A stretch of DNA of 64,000 nt from Hyphomicrobiales bacterium (lineage in GTDB: Bacteria > Pseudomonadota > Alphaproteobacteria > Rhizobiales > Rhizobiaceae). The notes beneath the pieces are model-generated. The model saw only the letters and a list, made by a program, of their open reading frames with translations. It ran no database searches and was not told where the DNA came from. The stretch is taken from NCBI GenBank assembly GCA_002709005.1, contig PAPH01000009.1, forward strand, positions 16,967-80,966, given 5' to 3'. How positions within the stretch are numbered: the first letter of the stretch is position 1; each line of letters opens with the position of its first letter. A program made the translations under genes and the position numbers. Below are positions 40,601 to 48,665 of this stretch, piece after piece.

Positions 40601-41287
40601 CGCGACGGAGGCGAGTGTCGCCGGCTTCTTTTCGCTCTCTTTCCGTTCGACCTCACCCAACCACAAGCGCCCGCCATTCGGCAATTCGGTCTCGGTGAAA
40701 TCGCCCCGGTAGCCCGCATAGGCGGCACTTGCCGCGACGAGACGACCATTGCCGTCTTCGACAGCCAGGGGCACTGCGGCGGCCTCGACGGCGGCCTTCA
40801 GCAAAACGTGGTCTCCGCGCAGGGAGTAATCGGCATTGTCGACCGGTGCCACGGCAGGTACCGGGCGGGTGTGAACCGGCTCCGAAACCGCCTCGCGGTC
40901 CTCGTAGCGCACCCCGGCCACCGGCTCGAAATGCCCGGAGATGAAGGGCTTTCCCGATGTGTCGCGATTGCGTTCGATGCGGATTTTGTAACGCAGGTTC
41001 TTCAGGGGATGAATGAAATGGGCGACCTGCTCCTTACCGAAGACCAGGCTGCGGCGCTCCTTCTCGTCGCGATCATCATGTTCGGCGGAATCGAAATGCT
41101 GATGGCTCTGCTGGCCAATGAGAGCTGCGACGGTGGTATCGCACAGGGAGGCATAGGCGTCGTTGACCGCGATGTAGCGCAGTTCCGAATCCTTCACATA
41201 GGCTGGATTGGGATCGCGACCGACATCTGCGCAGGCTGCATTAAGGGCGTCGTCACTGTCGAAATCGAGGGGCACACTATTCTCCAC
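37658..41287 (-). CDS. Multi-PAS hybrid histidine kinase with two receiver domains
   Basis: This 1209-residue, apparently cytoplasmic sensor has no membrane helix. It has about five PAS-like units in the first ~600 residues and a HisKA domain with the phospho-accepting His639 (MSHEIRTPMNG). The HATPase domain has DTGVGIP and EGTGLGLAI. Two receiver domains carry Asp929 (LILDYHMPE) and Asp1126 (LMDVSMP). No Hpt domain is seen, so phosphotransfer must use a separate protein. Translation may start at GTG 41287 or, with a better GGAG site, at GTG 41275. The signal and output are unknown. Confidence 0.9.
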   Translation of the reverse strand: MENSVPLDFDSDDALNAACADVGRDPNPAYVKDSELRYIAVNDAYASLCDTTVAALIGQQSHQHFDSAEHDDRDEKERRSLVFGKEQVAHFIHPLKNLRYKIRIERNRDTSGKPFISGHFEPVAGVRYEDREAVSEPVHTRPVPAVAPVDNADYSLRGDHVLLKAAVEAAAVPLAVEDGNGRLVAASAAYAGYRGDFTETELPNGGRLWLGEVERKESEKKPATLASVARAVEGVNARLHEALDKIDVGIVLYGPDDKFVYANPALHKLIEGAYTMTPGMSRKEVLRAAWASQGILNPRDEWVRSRMESHHAYGQVFVDKLGNGRWLRMVNQKLADGSTLGLRVDVTELVHREQALAEKEVENGLYRAVLEALPVPTFVKDEECRFVFVNKAFVELTQTPEEKLIGDNGSNVVAMPREPIVDSDRKVLETGDPLQMELHIPGLDGREQVHLTSKARFRSSEGKDFLLCSTMDVTAMKQRETELRVARETAEAAAELLGMSAGAMAQGLFIVVDEKVRFTNSTFLRMMDIPKELVGPGSDWRAYLEYCGDRGDFDLTGRDETIEAIIESAREGSAYVSERRLPNGSWVKVNAQPTSRSTLVVTYTDITDAKNRETRLAELVEKAEAADRAKSEFLANMSHEIRTPMNGVLGMAELLARTNLDGRQKTFTDIIVKSGTALLTIINDILDFSKIDAGQMVLETAPFDLRETIEDVAALVSARAVEKDVELVVRIAPSLDARVVGDAGRIRQILTNMLGNAVKFTEAGHVLVELAGVPAAGDRLDLTLKVEDTGVGIPEDKLQSVFEKFSQVDASSTRRHEGTGLGLAITARLIDLMGGEIGVESTVGKGSVFTVRLSLPRDREFVPAEKPQIDIEGARVLVIDDNAVNRQIMSEQLTAWGLDGCAASSGTEGEEVLEAARHHGLQVDALILDYHMPERNGADVARSIRARYTAEELPIVMLTSMDIRAAEPDFAELNIQATLMKPARSSLLLETLVNAMRAGSKIRQYREAAPAVKDDEAPRVISSPPLVPEDADPAPETEVEGDWLADMHARHAAETSNVAEAHVQADPDPVSGGTKIDILVAEDNEVNQIVFSQILEESGVNYLLVPDGGAAFEAWRVHRPAIVLMDVSMPVMNGYEATGRIREAEAADPSLGRTPVIGVTAHALTGDRERCLEAGMDDYLCKPISPEKLEAKIQDWIPADVAGRFIRSA

Positions 41288-41399
41288 GCCCGAAGCGGAA
41301 CTCGGATGTGGGGACCTTGCCAGCCAACGTTCAAGAAAACGTTAACCATAAGCCGCCGGAGCGACCAATTCATACCCCTCTTTAGGCCGGGCGGCTCGG

Positions 41400-42287
41400 T
41401 CAAACCGGCGGCCGGGTCCGGCGGCTCGTCAGCCAAACGCCGGTCACCACGACAACGGTGCCGATTGCCATGGGCAGGGTCAGCGGTTCGTCGAAATAAA
41501 GCCAGCTCTGGATCGCCACGGCCGGGGGAACGAGATAGATGAGCGAGGCGGCCCGGCTGACCTGTCCGCGGCGAATGAGATAGAGAAGCAATGCAATGGA
41601 GACGATCGACAGGCCGAAAACGGACCAGGCCAGCGCGATCACGAACTCCAGGGTGAAATCCACCCTCATCTCCTCGACGAGAAGGGTCAGCGGCAAAGTG
41701 AACAGAAGCGCGCCGACATATTGAAGCATGGCGATGGAGCGCAGGTCGCCCTGCTGGAGAAAGCGCTTCTGGTACAGCGTGCCGATGACGACCGAGACCA
41801 TCGACACGACATTGATGCACAGCGGAAGGATTTCTCCTCTCAACTGCTCCGGATCGAGCGTCGCAAGTCCCGGCACGATGGCGATCGCCAGCCCGGCAAA
41901 ACCGAGACCGATGCCGAGGAACTGGGAGGGGCGAAGTCTTTCGCCGACCGCGAAAGGCGCGATCGCCGCGGTCAGGAGCGGTTGAAGGGCCGCGATGAGC
42001 CCGGAGACGGAAGACGGCAGGCCTTCGGAGATCGCCCACCACACGCCTCCGAGATAGATCCCGTGGAGGAACACCCCGGATATGATCGCGTGGGTCCACC
42101 CCGCGGCGGTGCGCGGAAGCGAGGCACCGCTGAACGCAATGAAAAGGCTCAGAACGACGGCCGCCGTCGCGTAGCGGATATCGAGAAATGTGAGAGGATC
42201 GGCGTGCGGGGCGGCGTATTTCGCCACGATCCATCCGGTGGACCAGAGCAGGACGAAAAGTCCGGGCGCGAGCCGTTCAAGCGGCAT
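41400..42287 (-). CDS. EamA/DMT-family transporter
   Basis: From the ATG at 42287 (GAAGG site) the protein has 295 residues and ten expected helices in two EamA repeats. The first starts LAPGLFVLLWSTGWIVAKYAAPHADPLTFLDIRY. The second ends PPAVAIQSWLYFDEPLTLPMAIGTVVVVTGVWL. Members export amino acids, purines or other metabolites or import small molecules; the substrate is not known. It is divergent from the ATP-grasp gene across about 220 bases. Confidence 0.87.
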   Translation of the reverse strand: MPLERLAPGLFVLLWSTGWIVAKYAAPHADPLTFLDIRYATAAVVLSLFIAFSGASLPRTAAGWTHAIISGVFLHGIYLGGVWWAISEGLPSSVSGLIAALQPLLTAAIAPFAVGERLRPSQFLGIGLGFAGLAIAIVPGLATLDPEQLRGEILPLCINVVSMVSVVIGTLYQKRFLQQGDLRSIAMLQYVGALLFTLPLTLLVEEMRVDFTLEFVIALAWSVFGLSIVSIALLLYLIRRGQVSRAASLIYLVPPAVAIQSWLYFDEPLTLPMAIGTVVVVTGVWLTSRRTRPPV

Positions 42288-42508
42288 ATCAGGAACCTTC
42301 GAGGGGGAGGAGTCGTTGTTTCTCTGTCCCGTTAATGCCCGCATTCCGGAAAAGCCAGCGTGTCCTACGCCAAGCAGCCGGGAAACGCTTCATTTTACGG
42401 CAACTGGGACCAAAGTGCCGCAGAAGCACGCCAAGTCGCAACAGCGATCCAAATCTTGCTTTATTCGTTGCGGTACGATCAAATGACAGAAAAACAAGGG
42501 GACACACT

Positions 42509-43918
42509 TTGCCATTCGACGAGATGCTCGTTTCAGACAGTGAGCCGCGCCAACCCTACAAGAACTACTTCGACTGGTACGCAAACCAGGAAACTGCCGA
42601 ACTCATCAAGAAATCACGGGACGCCGAGCGGATATTCCGCAGAACGGGCATCACCTTCGCCGTTTACGGGCAGGAGGATTCCGCCGAAAGGCTGATCCCG
42701 TTCGACATCGTGCCTCGGATCATCTCCGGCTCGGAATGGCGGCGGCTCGCGCAGGGGATCGAGCAGAGGGTCGCAGCGCTCAACGCCTTTCTCGACGACA
42801 TCTACCACAAGCAGGAAATCATCAAGGCCGGGCGCATTCCGCGCCACCTGATCGAGAAGAACGAAGCCTTCCTGCCGCAGATGATCGGCGTTCGCCCTCC
42901 GGGCGGCGTTTACACCCACATCATCGGCACCGACATCGTGCGCACAGGCGAGAACCAGTTCTACGTTCTGGAGGACAATGCGCGCACGCCGTCAGGCGTC
43001 TCCTACATGCTGGAGAACCGCGAAACGATGATGCAGATGTTTCCGGAGCTGTTTTATCAGAACCGGGTGCAGCCGGTCGAAAACTACCCGAAGCTGCTGC
43101 GCAAGTCGCTTCAGGCGCTGGCTCCTCCGGGCTGCATGGGCAAGCCGCGCATCGCGGTGATGACCCCGGGCATCTACAACTCCGCCTATTACGAGCACGC
43201 CTATCTGGCCGACCAGATGGGTGTCGAACTCGTCGAGGGTTCGGACCTGAGGGTGATCAACGGCAAGGTGTCGATGCGGACCACCCAAGGGTACGAGGCA
43301 ATCGACGTCATCTATCGTCGCGTCGATGACGACTTCCTCGATCCCCTCACCTTCCGTCCTGATTCCGCTCTCGGCGTGCCCGGCATCATGGACGTCTACC
43401 GTGCCGGCAACATAACGATCGCCAATGCGCCCGGCACCGGAATTGCCGACGACAAGGCGATCTATTCCTACATGCCGGAAATTGTGGAGTTCTATACCGG
43501 CCGCAAGGCAATCCTCGAAAACGTGCCGACCTGGCGCTGCTCGGAACCCGACAGTCTCGCCTATGTGCTCGAGCATCTCGAGGAACTGGTGGTCAAGGAG
43601 GTCCACGGCTCGGGTGGTTACGGCATGCTGGTCGGCCCGACATCGACAAAGAAGGAACGCAGCGAGTTCGCCGAGAAACTACGCGCAAAGCCGAGCAACT
43701 ACATCGCACAGCCTACGCTCGCGCTTTCCACGGTCCCGATCCTCGTCAACAAGGGGATCGCGCCCCGGCACGTCGACCTTCGTCCCTTCGTCCTGGTTTC
43801 AGACGAAATCCGCATCATTCCGGGTGGATTGACGCGCGTTGCGCTCAAGGAGGGGTCGCTGGTGGTGAATTCAAGCCAGGGCGGCGGCACCAAGGACACC
43901 TGGGTGCTGGAGGACTGA
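42509..43918 (+). CDS. Circularly permuted type 2 ATP-grasp protein
   Basis: The chosen start is TTG at 42509, six to seven bases after AAGGGGA; it gives 469 residues, the family norm. An ATG at 42524 is the alternative. The protein begins with a polar region (SEPRQPYKNYFDWYANQETAELIKKS). It contains GVRPPGGVYTHIIGTDIVRTGENQFYVLEDNARTPSG and a glycine-rich ATP loop, VKEVHGSGGYGMLVGP. ATP-grasp enzymes form amide bonds through acyl phosphates, so a peptide or amide ligase role is expected. It is first in the four-gene set with alpha-E, transglutaminase-like protease and Anbu. Confidence 0.9.
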   Translation: MPFDEMLVSDSEPRQPYKNYFDWYANQETAELIKKSRDAERIFRRTGITFAVYGQEDSAERLIPFDIVPRIISGSEWRRLAQGIEQRVAALNAFLDDIYHKQEIIKAGRIPRHLIEKNEAFLPQMIGVRPPGGVYTHIIGTDIVRTGENQFYVLEDNARTPSGVSYMLENRETMMQMFPELFYQNRVQPVENYPKLLRKSLQALAPPGCMGKPRIAVMTPGIYNSAYYEHAYLADQMGVELVEGSDLRVINGKVSMRTTQGYEAIDVIYRRVDDDFLDPLTFRPDSALGVPGIMDVYRAGNITIANAPGTGIADDKAIYSYMPEIVEFYTGRKAILENVPTWRCSEPDSLAYVLEHLEELVVKEVHGSGGYGMLVGPTSTKKERSEFAEKLRAKPSNYIAQPTLALSTVPILVNKGIAPRHVDLRPFVLVSDEIRIIPGGLTRVALKEGSLVVNSSQGGGTKDTWVLED

Positions 43919-43921
43919 TCG

Positions 43922-44866
43922 ATGCTTGGACGGACAGCCAACGGGCTATACTGGATGTTCCGCTTCATCGAGCGGGCAGAGAACACGGCACGGCTTATCG
44001 ATGCCGGTCTGCGCATGTCGCTGACCAGCATGCAGGGTCAGGACGAGGAATGGGGCTCGGTGCTGCAGAGCGCCGGCGCGCTTTCGAACTACATGGCCAC
44101 CCATGCCGAGGTTACGGGGCCGGACGTGGTCAACTATCTGTTGCGCGAGAGGGACAATTCATCCTCGGTGATGCAGGCGATCGAGCAGGCCCGCAATAAC
44201 GGCCGCATGGTGCGAACGGGCCTGACGCGCGAGGCTTGGGAAGCAACCAACGAGTGCTATCTCGAAACCAAGGAGCAGCTTCGCCGCCGGGTTTCCTCCT
44301 CGGAACTGCCGAACGTGATCGATTCCATCAAGCAGCGCTGCGGCCTCATTCGCGGAGCCTTCCATGGCACGATGCTCAGGAACGAGATCTACAATTTCGC
44401 CCGCATCGGCACCTTCATCGAGCGCGCCGACAACACCGCGCGTATTCTCGACGTGAAGTACTACGTGCTGTTGCCGGCGGCGTCCTATGTCGGCACCTCG
44501 CTCGACAACGTGCAGTGGGAATCAATCCTGCGGTCGGTCTCGGCGCACCGGTCCTACACCTGGGCCTACGATACGGACTACAATCCGGTGAACATCGCCG
44601 ACTTCCTGATCCTCAACGGACGGATGCCGCGATCGCTTGCCTATTGCTACGAGAAAATCGTATCCAATCTGGGGTATCTGGAGCGGGAATACGGCGACCG
44701 CCACAATGCCCACGATACTGCCGCCGGCATCAAATCGATGCTCCACCGCCGCGAAATCCGCCAGATCGTCGACAGCGGTCTGCACGAATTCCTCGAGGAT
44801 TTCATCGGGCAGAACAACAGGCTGGGGAACGAGATTTCCGAAGCCTACCAGTTTTATCAGATTTGA
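43922..44866 (+). CDS. Alpha-E domain protein
   Basis: The 314-residue, largely helical protein begins LGRTANGLYWMFRFIERAENTARLIDAGLRM, the hallmark of the alpha-E (DUF403) family. The glutamate-rich helix is repeated in the middle (FARIGTFIERADNTARILDVKYY). The biochemical role is unknown; alpha-E proteins almost always occur beside a circularly permuted ATP-grasp and a transglutaminase-like protein. It starts three bases after the ATP-grasp stop and ends five bases before the next gene. Confidence 0.9.
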   Translation: MLGRTANGLYWMFRFIERAENTARLIDAGLRMSLTSMQGQDEEWGSVLQSAGALSNYMATHAEVTGPDVVNYLLRERDNSSSVMQAIEQARNNGRMVRTGLTREAWEATNECYLETKEQLRRRVSSSELPNVIDSIKQRCGLIRGAFHGTMLRNEIYNFARIGTFIERADNTARILDVKYYVLLPAASYVGTSLDNVQWESILRSVSAHRSYTWAYDTDYNPVNIADFLILNGRMPRSLAYCYEKIVSNLGYLEREYGDRHNAHDTAAGIKSMLHRREIRQIVDSGLHEFLEDFIGQNNRLGNEISEAYQFYQI

Positions 44867-44871
44867 CCGCC

Positions 44872-45666
44872 ATGCTGCTCAAAATCTCCCATGTGACGGA
44901 GTACAGCTATTCAAGCCCCGTCAACTACGCGCTCCAGAGGCTGAGACTGCGGCCGCACGACACCCGCATGCAGAAGGTCATCCAGTGGCAATCGCAGGTG
45001 GAGGGCGCCCATGTGGAGGCGAGCTATACCGACCAGTTCGACAATCTCGTCGAACTGGTGTCGATCACCGGCCGACCGGACAAGATCAGGATCGTGGCGA
45101 GCGGGACTGTCGAGACATTCGACACGGCGGGCATCGGTGGACCGCACAAGGCCTATATGCCCCTGTGGATGTACGAGCGCGAGACGGCACTCACGAAGCC
45201 GGGCAAGGCATTGCGCGAGTTCGCCCGCTCGATCGAGAAAGGCCAGCAGCTCGACATGCTGCATGATGTCAAAACCGCCCTTCACGAGAAGATGAAGTTC
45301 GAGGTCGGCCAGACCAACGCGCTGACCACCGCCGAGGATGCGTTCACGGCCGGTCACGGCGTCTGCCAGGACCATTCCCACGCCTTCATCGCCGTGGCGC
45401 GGCTGCTGGGCTGTCCGGCGCGTTATGTCTCCGGCTATCTGCACATGGAAGATACCGAAGAACAGGTGGCGAGCCACGCCTGGGCGGAAGCCTATATCGA
45501 AAGCCTCGGCTGGGTGGGGTTCGATCCCGCCAACGACAAATCGCCGGATGAAAACTACGTCCATGTCGCCCACGGATTCGATTATGCCGACGCCGCCCCC
45601 GTGTCCGGCATCAAATGGGGACCGGGCAACGAGAGCCTGACCGTCTCCATCACTGTGGAACAATAG
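44872..45666 (+). CDS. Transglutaminase-like cysteine protease
   Basis: The 264-residue protein has an N-terminal beta region (MLLKISHVTEYSYSSPVNYALQRLRLRPH) and a C-terminal transglutaminase core. The core has Cys165 (GHGVCQDHSHAF), His202 (ASHAWAEAY) and Asp218 (WVGFDPAND), a complete catalytic triad. Bacterial members are thought to be peptidases or amidases rather than crosslinkers. It is the third gene of the ATP-grasp/alpha-E set. There is no signal peptide, so it acts in the cytoplasm. Confidence 0.92.
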   Translation: MLLKISHVTEYSYSSPVNYALQRLRLRPHDTRMQKVIQWQSQVEGAHVEASYTDQFDNLVELVSITGRPDKIRIVASGTVETFDTAGIGGPHKAYMPLWMYERETALTKPGKALREFARSIEKGQQLDMLHDVKTALHEKMKFEVGQTNALTTAEDAFTAGHGVCQDHSHAFIAVARLLGCPARYVSGYLHMEDTEEQVASHAWAEAYIESLGWVGFDPANDKSPDENYVHVAHGFDYADAAPVSGIKWGPGNESLTVSITVEQ

Positions 45667-45670
45667 GTTT

Positions 45671-45715
45671 TCCGAACAGTCCGTTCGGATAAATCCGCTG
45701 GCGAAGTTCAGCGGA
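45671..45715 (+). repeat. Two tandem perfect hairpins before the Anbu gene
   Basis: TCCGAAC/GTTCGGA (45671-45689) and TCCGCTG/CAGCGGA (45694-45715) are two 7-bp perfect stems spaced by four bases, just after the transglutaminase stop. Neither is followed by a T-run. They may stabilise or attenuate the operon mRNA ahead of the peptidase gene. Confidence 0.5.
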
Positions 45716-45832
45716 ATCGGTACACATACCCGCCATCAGCTACGCGCAATGTCCGTCATACATGATGGGATGATGATTTGTCGTGGAGCGGCCGGCGCGG
45801 AAAATGCCCGCGTTGTCAAGGGAACTGCGGGA

Positions 45833-46567
45833 ATGACCTATTGCGTGGGGCTTCGGCTCAAGAAGGGCTTGATGTTCATGTCGGACACCCGGACGAATGC
45901 CGGTGTCGACAACGTTTCCAGCGTTCGCAAGATGTACACGTGGGAAAAGCCTGGCAACCGGCTGATCACACTTCTTTCGGCCGGCAATCTCGCGACCACG
46001 CAGACCGTCGTGAGCCTGATCGAAGAACACACGAAGGCCGCCAACGACCGCAACCCGTCGATCATGGAAGTGCCCTCGATGTTCGCGGCGGCTCAGCTCG
46101 TCGGTGAAACCGTACGCGAGGTGATCAAGACCGCGTCGGACGGCGGGCTGCAGAGCGAGGCGACGTTTTCCGCGACCTTCATTCTGGGAGGTCAGGTTGC
46201 CGGCGGCAAGCCGCGCATGTTCCTCATCTATCCCGAAGGCAACTTCATCGAAGCTACGAGCGACAATCCGTTCTTCCAGATCGGCGAGCACAAATACGGC
46301 AAACCGATCCTGGTGCGCGCCTATGACGAGAACATGAGCTTCGAGGAAGCCACCAAGCTGATGATCGTATCGTTCGATTCGACACTGAAATCGAACCTGT
46401 CGGTCGGCCTGCCACTGGACATGCAGCTCTACGAACGCGACACGCTGCATCGCGGCTTCGAAAAGCGCTTCCTCGCCGACGACACCTATTACCGGACGAT
46501 CTCGGACGGTTGGTCGGACGCGCTGCGTCTCGCCTTCGAGAGCCTGCCCGATTTCCAGATGAATTAG
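45833..46567 (+). CDS. Proteasome-type peptidase Anbu
   Basis: Anbu (ancestral beta subunit, also BPH-like proteasome homologue) forms a self-assembled Ntn-hydrolase complex. The ATG at 45833 is preferred to upstream starts because removing Met exposes Thr2 (MTYCVG) as the N-terminal nucleophile. Supporting residues Asp18 and Lys33 (SVRK) match the proteasome catalytic set. The protein has 244 residues, the usual length. It follows the ATP-grasp, alpha-E and transglutaminase genes on the same strand, the known Anbu context. Natural substrates are not established. Confidence 0.92.
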   Translation: MTYCVGLRLKKGLMFMSDTRTNAGVDNVSSVRKMYTWEKPGNRLITLLSAGNLATTQTVVSLIEEHTKAANDRNPSIMEVPSMFAAAQLVGETVREVIKTASDGGLQSEATFSATFILGGQVAGGKPRMFLIYPEGNFIEATSDNPFFQIGEHKYGKPILVRAYDENMSFEEATKLMIVSFDSTLKSNLSVGLPLDMQLYERDTLHRGFEKRFLADDTYYRTISDGWSDALRLAFESLPDFQMN

Positions 46568-46754
46568 ACGCTCTGCTAGATACCGCCGGGCCATCACCAA
46601 ACCCAACACCCTGAAATTCGTTGAAAAGGCCCGGGCCGTCGGTGTCCCGGTCACCTTTCACGAGGCGGAAGCAGCTCATTCACGTCTATCCGTTGCTGCC
46701 GACGCCGGAATGCCGGGACGCGCGGCATCATCGTCCGCGCGTTCCGATCGTTCG

Positions 46755-47387
46755 CTATTCGGCCGCCATGCGCGGCGCGAGACCGCCGGCCTTTTCGAGA
46801 AACTCGATGACATCCTCGACCCCGTCGCCGCGACGCATGTCGGTGAAGAGATGCGGGCGCCCGCTTCGCTGGCGGGTGGCATCACTGTCCATCACCGCAA
46901 GGTCGACGCCGACATGGGGCGCGAGATCGGCCTTGTTGATGACGAGAAGATCCGAGCGGCTGATGGCCGGGCCGCCCTTGCGCGGGATTTCCTCGCCCTG
47001 GCAGACCGAGATCACGTAGAGCGTGATGTCGGCCAGATCCGGAGAGAAGGTCGCGGCAAGATTGTCGCCGCCCGATTCGATGAAGATTACGTCGAGGTCG
47101 GGATGGCGGGCGTTCATTTCGGCGATGGCCGCGAGATTGAGCGAGGCGTCCTCACGGATTGCGGTATGGGGACAGCCGCCCGTTTCCACACCCTTCACCC
47201 GGTCTGACGGCAGCGCCTGCATCCTGACCAGCGCCTCGGCGTCTTCCTCGGTGTAGATGTCGGTGGTGATGGCGGCAATCGAGTAGCGCCCGCTCATCGC
47301 CTTGCAGAGCTTTTCCGTGAGATGCGTCTTGCCGGATCCGACCGGACCGCCGATGCCCACACGCAGGGGACCGTTGGAAACACTCAT
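46755..47387 (-). CDS. ureG: Urease accessory GTPase UreG
   Basis: UreG is a GTPase that delivers nickel to apo-urease within the UreDFG complex. The 210-residue protein has the P-loop GGPVGSGKT (13-21), [18 protein letters not shown] (the nickel-binding CPH) and NKADLAP. A GGAG site supports the ATG at 47387. It is the last gene of the urease cluster, 35 bases after ureF, and converges with the Anbu gene. Confidence 0.97.
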   Translation of the reverse strand: MSVSNGPLRVGIGGPVGSGKTHLTEKLCKAMSGRYSIAAITTDIYTEEDAEALVRMQALPSDRVKGVETGGCPHTAIREDASLNLAAIAEMNARHPDLDVIFIESGGDNLAATFSPDLADITLYVISVCQGEEIPRKGGPAISRSDLLVINKADLAPHVGVDLAVMDSDATRQRSGRPHLFTDMRRGDGVEDVIEFLEKAGGLAPRMAAE

Positions 47388-47422
47388 GGCGAACTCCTTT
47401 CAGAGGGACGGCGAGGCTGGTG

Positions 47423-48088
47423 TCAGGAGACGAAGATCCGCGACGGCATCGTCTCGTGCCGCATGGCGGCAATCTCGGCATTGAGCGCGGATGAGCCGAG
47501 ATCGTCAAGGGTGGAGGCTGCGGCGTGTCCGGCGACTTCGCCGATCAGCGGCTCCAAGGCGGACATGACCGAGATGCCGCCGCTCTGGCCTATCGGCATG
47601 AGGCGCTGGGCCGCCTGGACCTGGTTGGAAACGAAGGCCTGCAGGAAGGCCGCGAGCGAGGCCTCCAGCGGCAGGCCGGATTTCGCCGCGCAAGCGCCGA
47701 CAGCAACGGGAAGTGCCGCGCGCGGGCCGAGCCCGTGCGACGTGCCCTCCCCCCAGTTCGCGGCGGCAGCGAGAAAGGCGCCACCCTGGTTCATGGTTTC
47801 GAGGTGACGCTCGGCGGAACCGGCCAGGGCCTCGGCGAGTTCGGTCACCTCCAGAAGGTCGTCTTCGGCATCGGCTCGGTGCCAGGCCTCGGCGAGAAGC
47901 ACGAGATCGTTCCAGGCGGAGCCCTGCGTCAGCAGGGTTTCGAGCCAGGAGACGAGCGTTGCGCGATCGGCGACGAGATTGGCGGCGACGGCCTGCTCCA
48001 GCCCGTGGCTGTAATTGAACCCGCCGACCGGGAAGGCCGGCGACAGCCAGCTCATCAGGCGGACGAGAGCGGCGGTGTCAATCGTCAT
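47423..48088 (-). CDS. ureF: Urease accessory protein UreF
   Basis: UreF binds UreD and UreG during insertion of nickel into urease. From the ATG at 48088 the protein has 221 residues: MTIDTAALVRLMSWLSPAFPVGGFNYSHGLEQAV is the typical start. The helical family motif GSAWNDLVLLAEAWHRA also appears. It overlaps the 3' end of ureE by 11 bases, so translation is coupled. The frame extends upstream within ureE but that part is not UreF-like. Confidence 0.95.
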   Translation of the reverse strand: MTIDTAALVRLMSWLSPAFPVGGFNYSHGLEQAVAANLVADRATLVSWLETLLTQGSAWNDLVLLAEAWHRADAEDDLLEVTELAEALAGSAERHLETMNQGGAFLAAAANWGEGTSHGLGPRAALPVAVGACAAKSGLPLEASLAAFLQAFVSNQVQAAQRLMPIGQSGGISVMSALEPLIGEVAGHAAASTLDDLGSSALNAEIAAMRHETMPSRIFVS

Positions 48089-48665
48089 GACCGTCGCCGT
48101 CATAATCGCTGTGAGTGGCCGAATGGCCGTGACGATGATCCTCTGAATCGCGGCCACGCATGCCGAGATGGTCATGGTCGTGGCCCGCGCCGTGATGATG
48201 GGTGCCATGCGAATGAGCATGGCCGTGATCATAGGCCCCACCCTCGGGATCGAAGGCCGCCTTCACATCGCTCACCGTCGCGCCCAATCCTTCGAGCATG
48301 GTGCGGATCACGTGATCGCGGCGCAGGCGGATCGTCGTATCCTTGATCTCGGCGGGCAGATGCCGGTTGCCGATCTGCCAGGCGAGCGCGAGAAGATGGC
48401 GGGCGTCCCTTCCGCTCACTTCCATCAGGTCTTCCGGCGCCGCACGGACCTCGATCACCCGTCCGTCGGACAGAACCAGCCCCTCCCCCTGCCTAAGAAG
48501 CCGCGCTTCGGGCAGATCGAGCAGGAACTCGACAGACGAGCCGTCGGGCAGCCTGTCTGTGACCATGCGCATGCGGCGGCGATGGCGCGCCGTCTCGTCG
48601 AGAGTGATGGTGGCGAAATGCCCCTCTGCATCGGGGCGGACTTCGGAAGCCTTGAGAAGCGTCAT
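48078..48665 (-). CDS. ureE: Urease accessory metallochaperone UreE
   Basis: UreE is the nickel-binding chaperone that supplies UreG. The 195-residue protein has an N-terminal peptide-binding domain and a metal-binding domain (VIEVRAAPEDLMEV, LAWQIGNRHLPAEI, DHVIRTMLEGLGA). The C-terminal tail of about 50 residues has 15 histidines (for example HAHSHGTHHHG). His-rich tails store several nickel ions. It begins overlapping the beta-propeller gene stop and ends overlapping ureF. Confidence 0.95.
   Translation of the reverse strand: MTLLKASEVRPDAEGHFATITLDETARHRRRMRMVTDRLPDGSSVEFLLDLPEARLLRQGEGLVLSDGRVIEVRAAPEDLMEVSGRDARHLLALAWQIGNRHLPAEIKDTTIRLRRDHVIRTMLEGLGATVSDVKAAFDPEGGAYDHGHAHSHGTHHHGAGHDHDHLGMRGRDSEDHRHGHSATHSDYDGDGHDD

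Noticed and set aside
37616..41542. A 1308-codon open frame on the plus strand
   Set aside because: It is antisense to the histidine kinase gene, which has clear PAS, HisKA, HATPase and receiver motifs. Long antisense frames are common in high-GC DNA.
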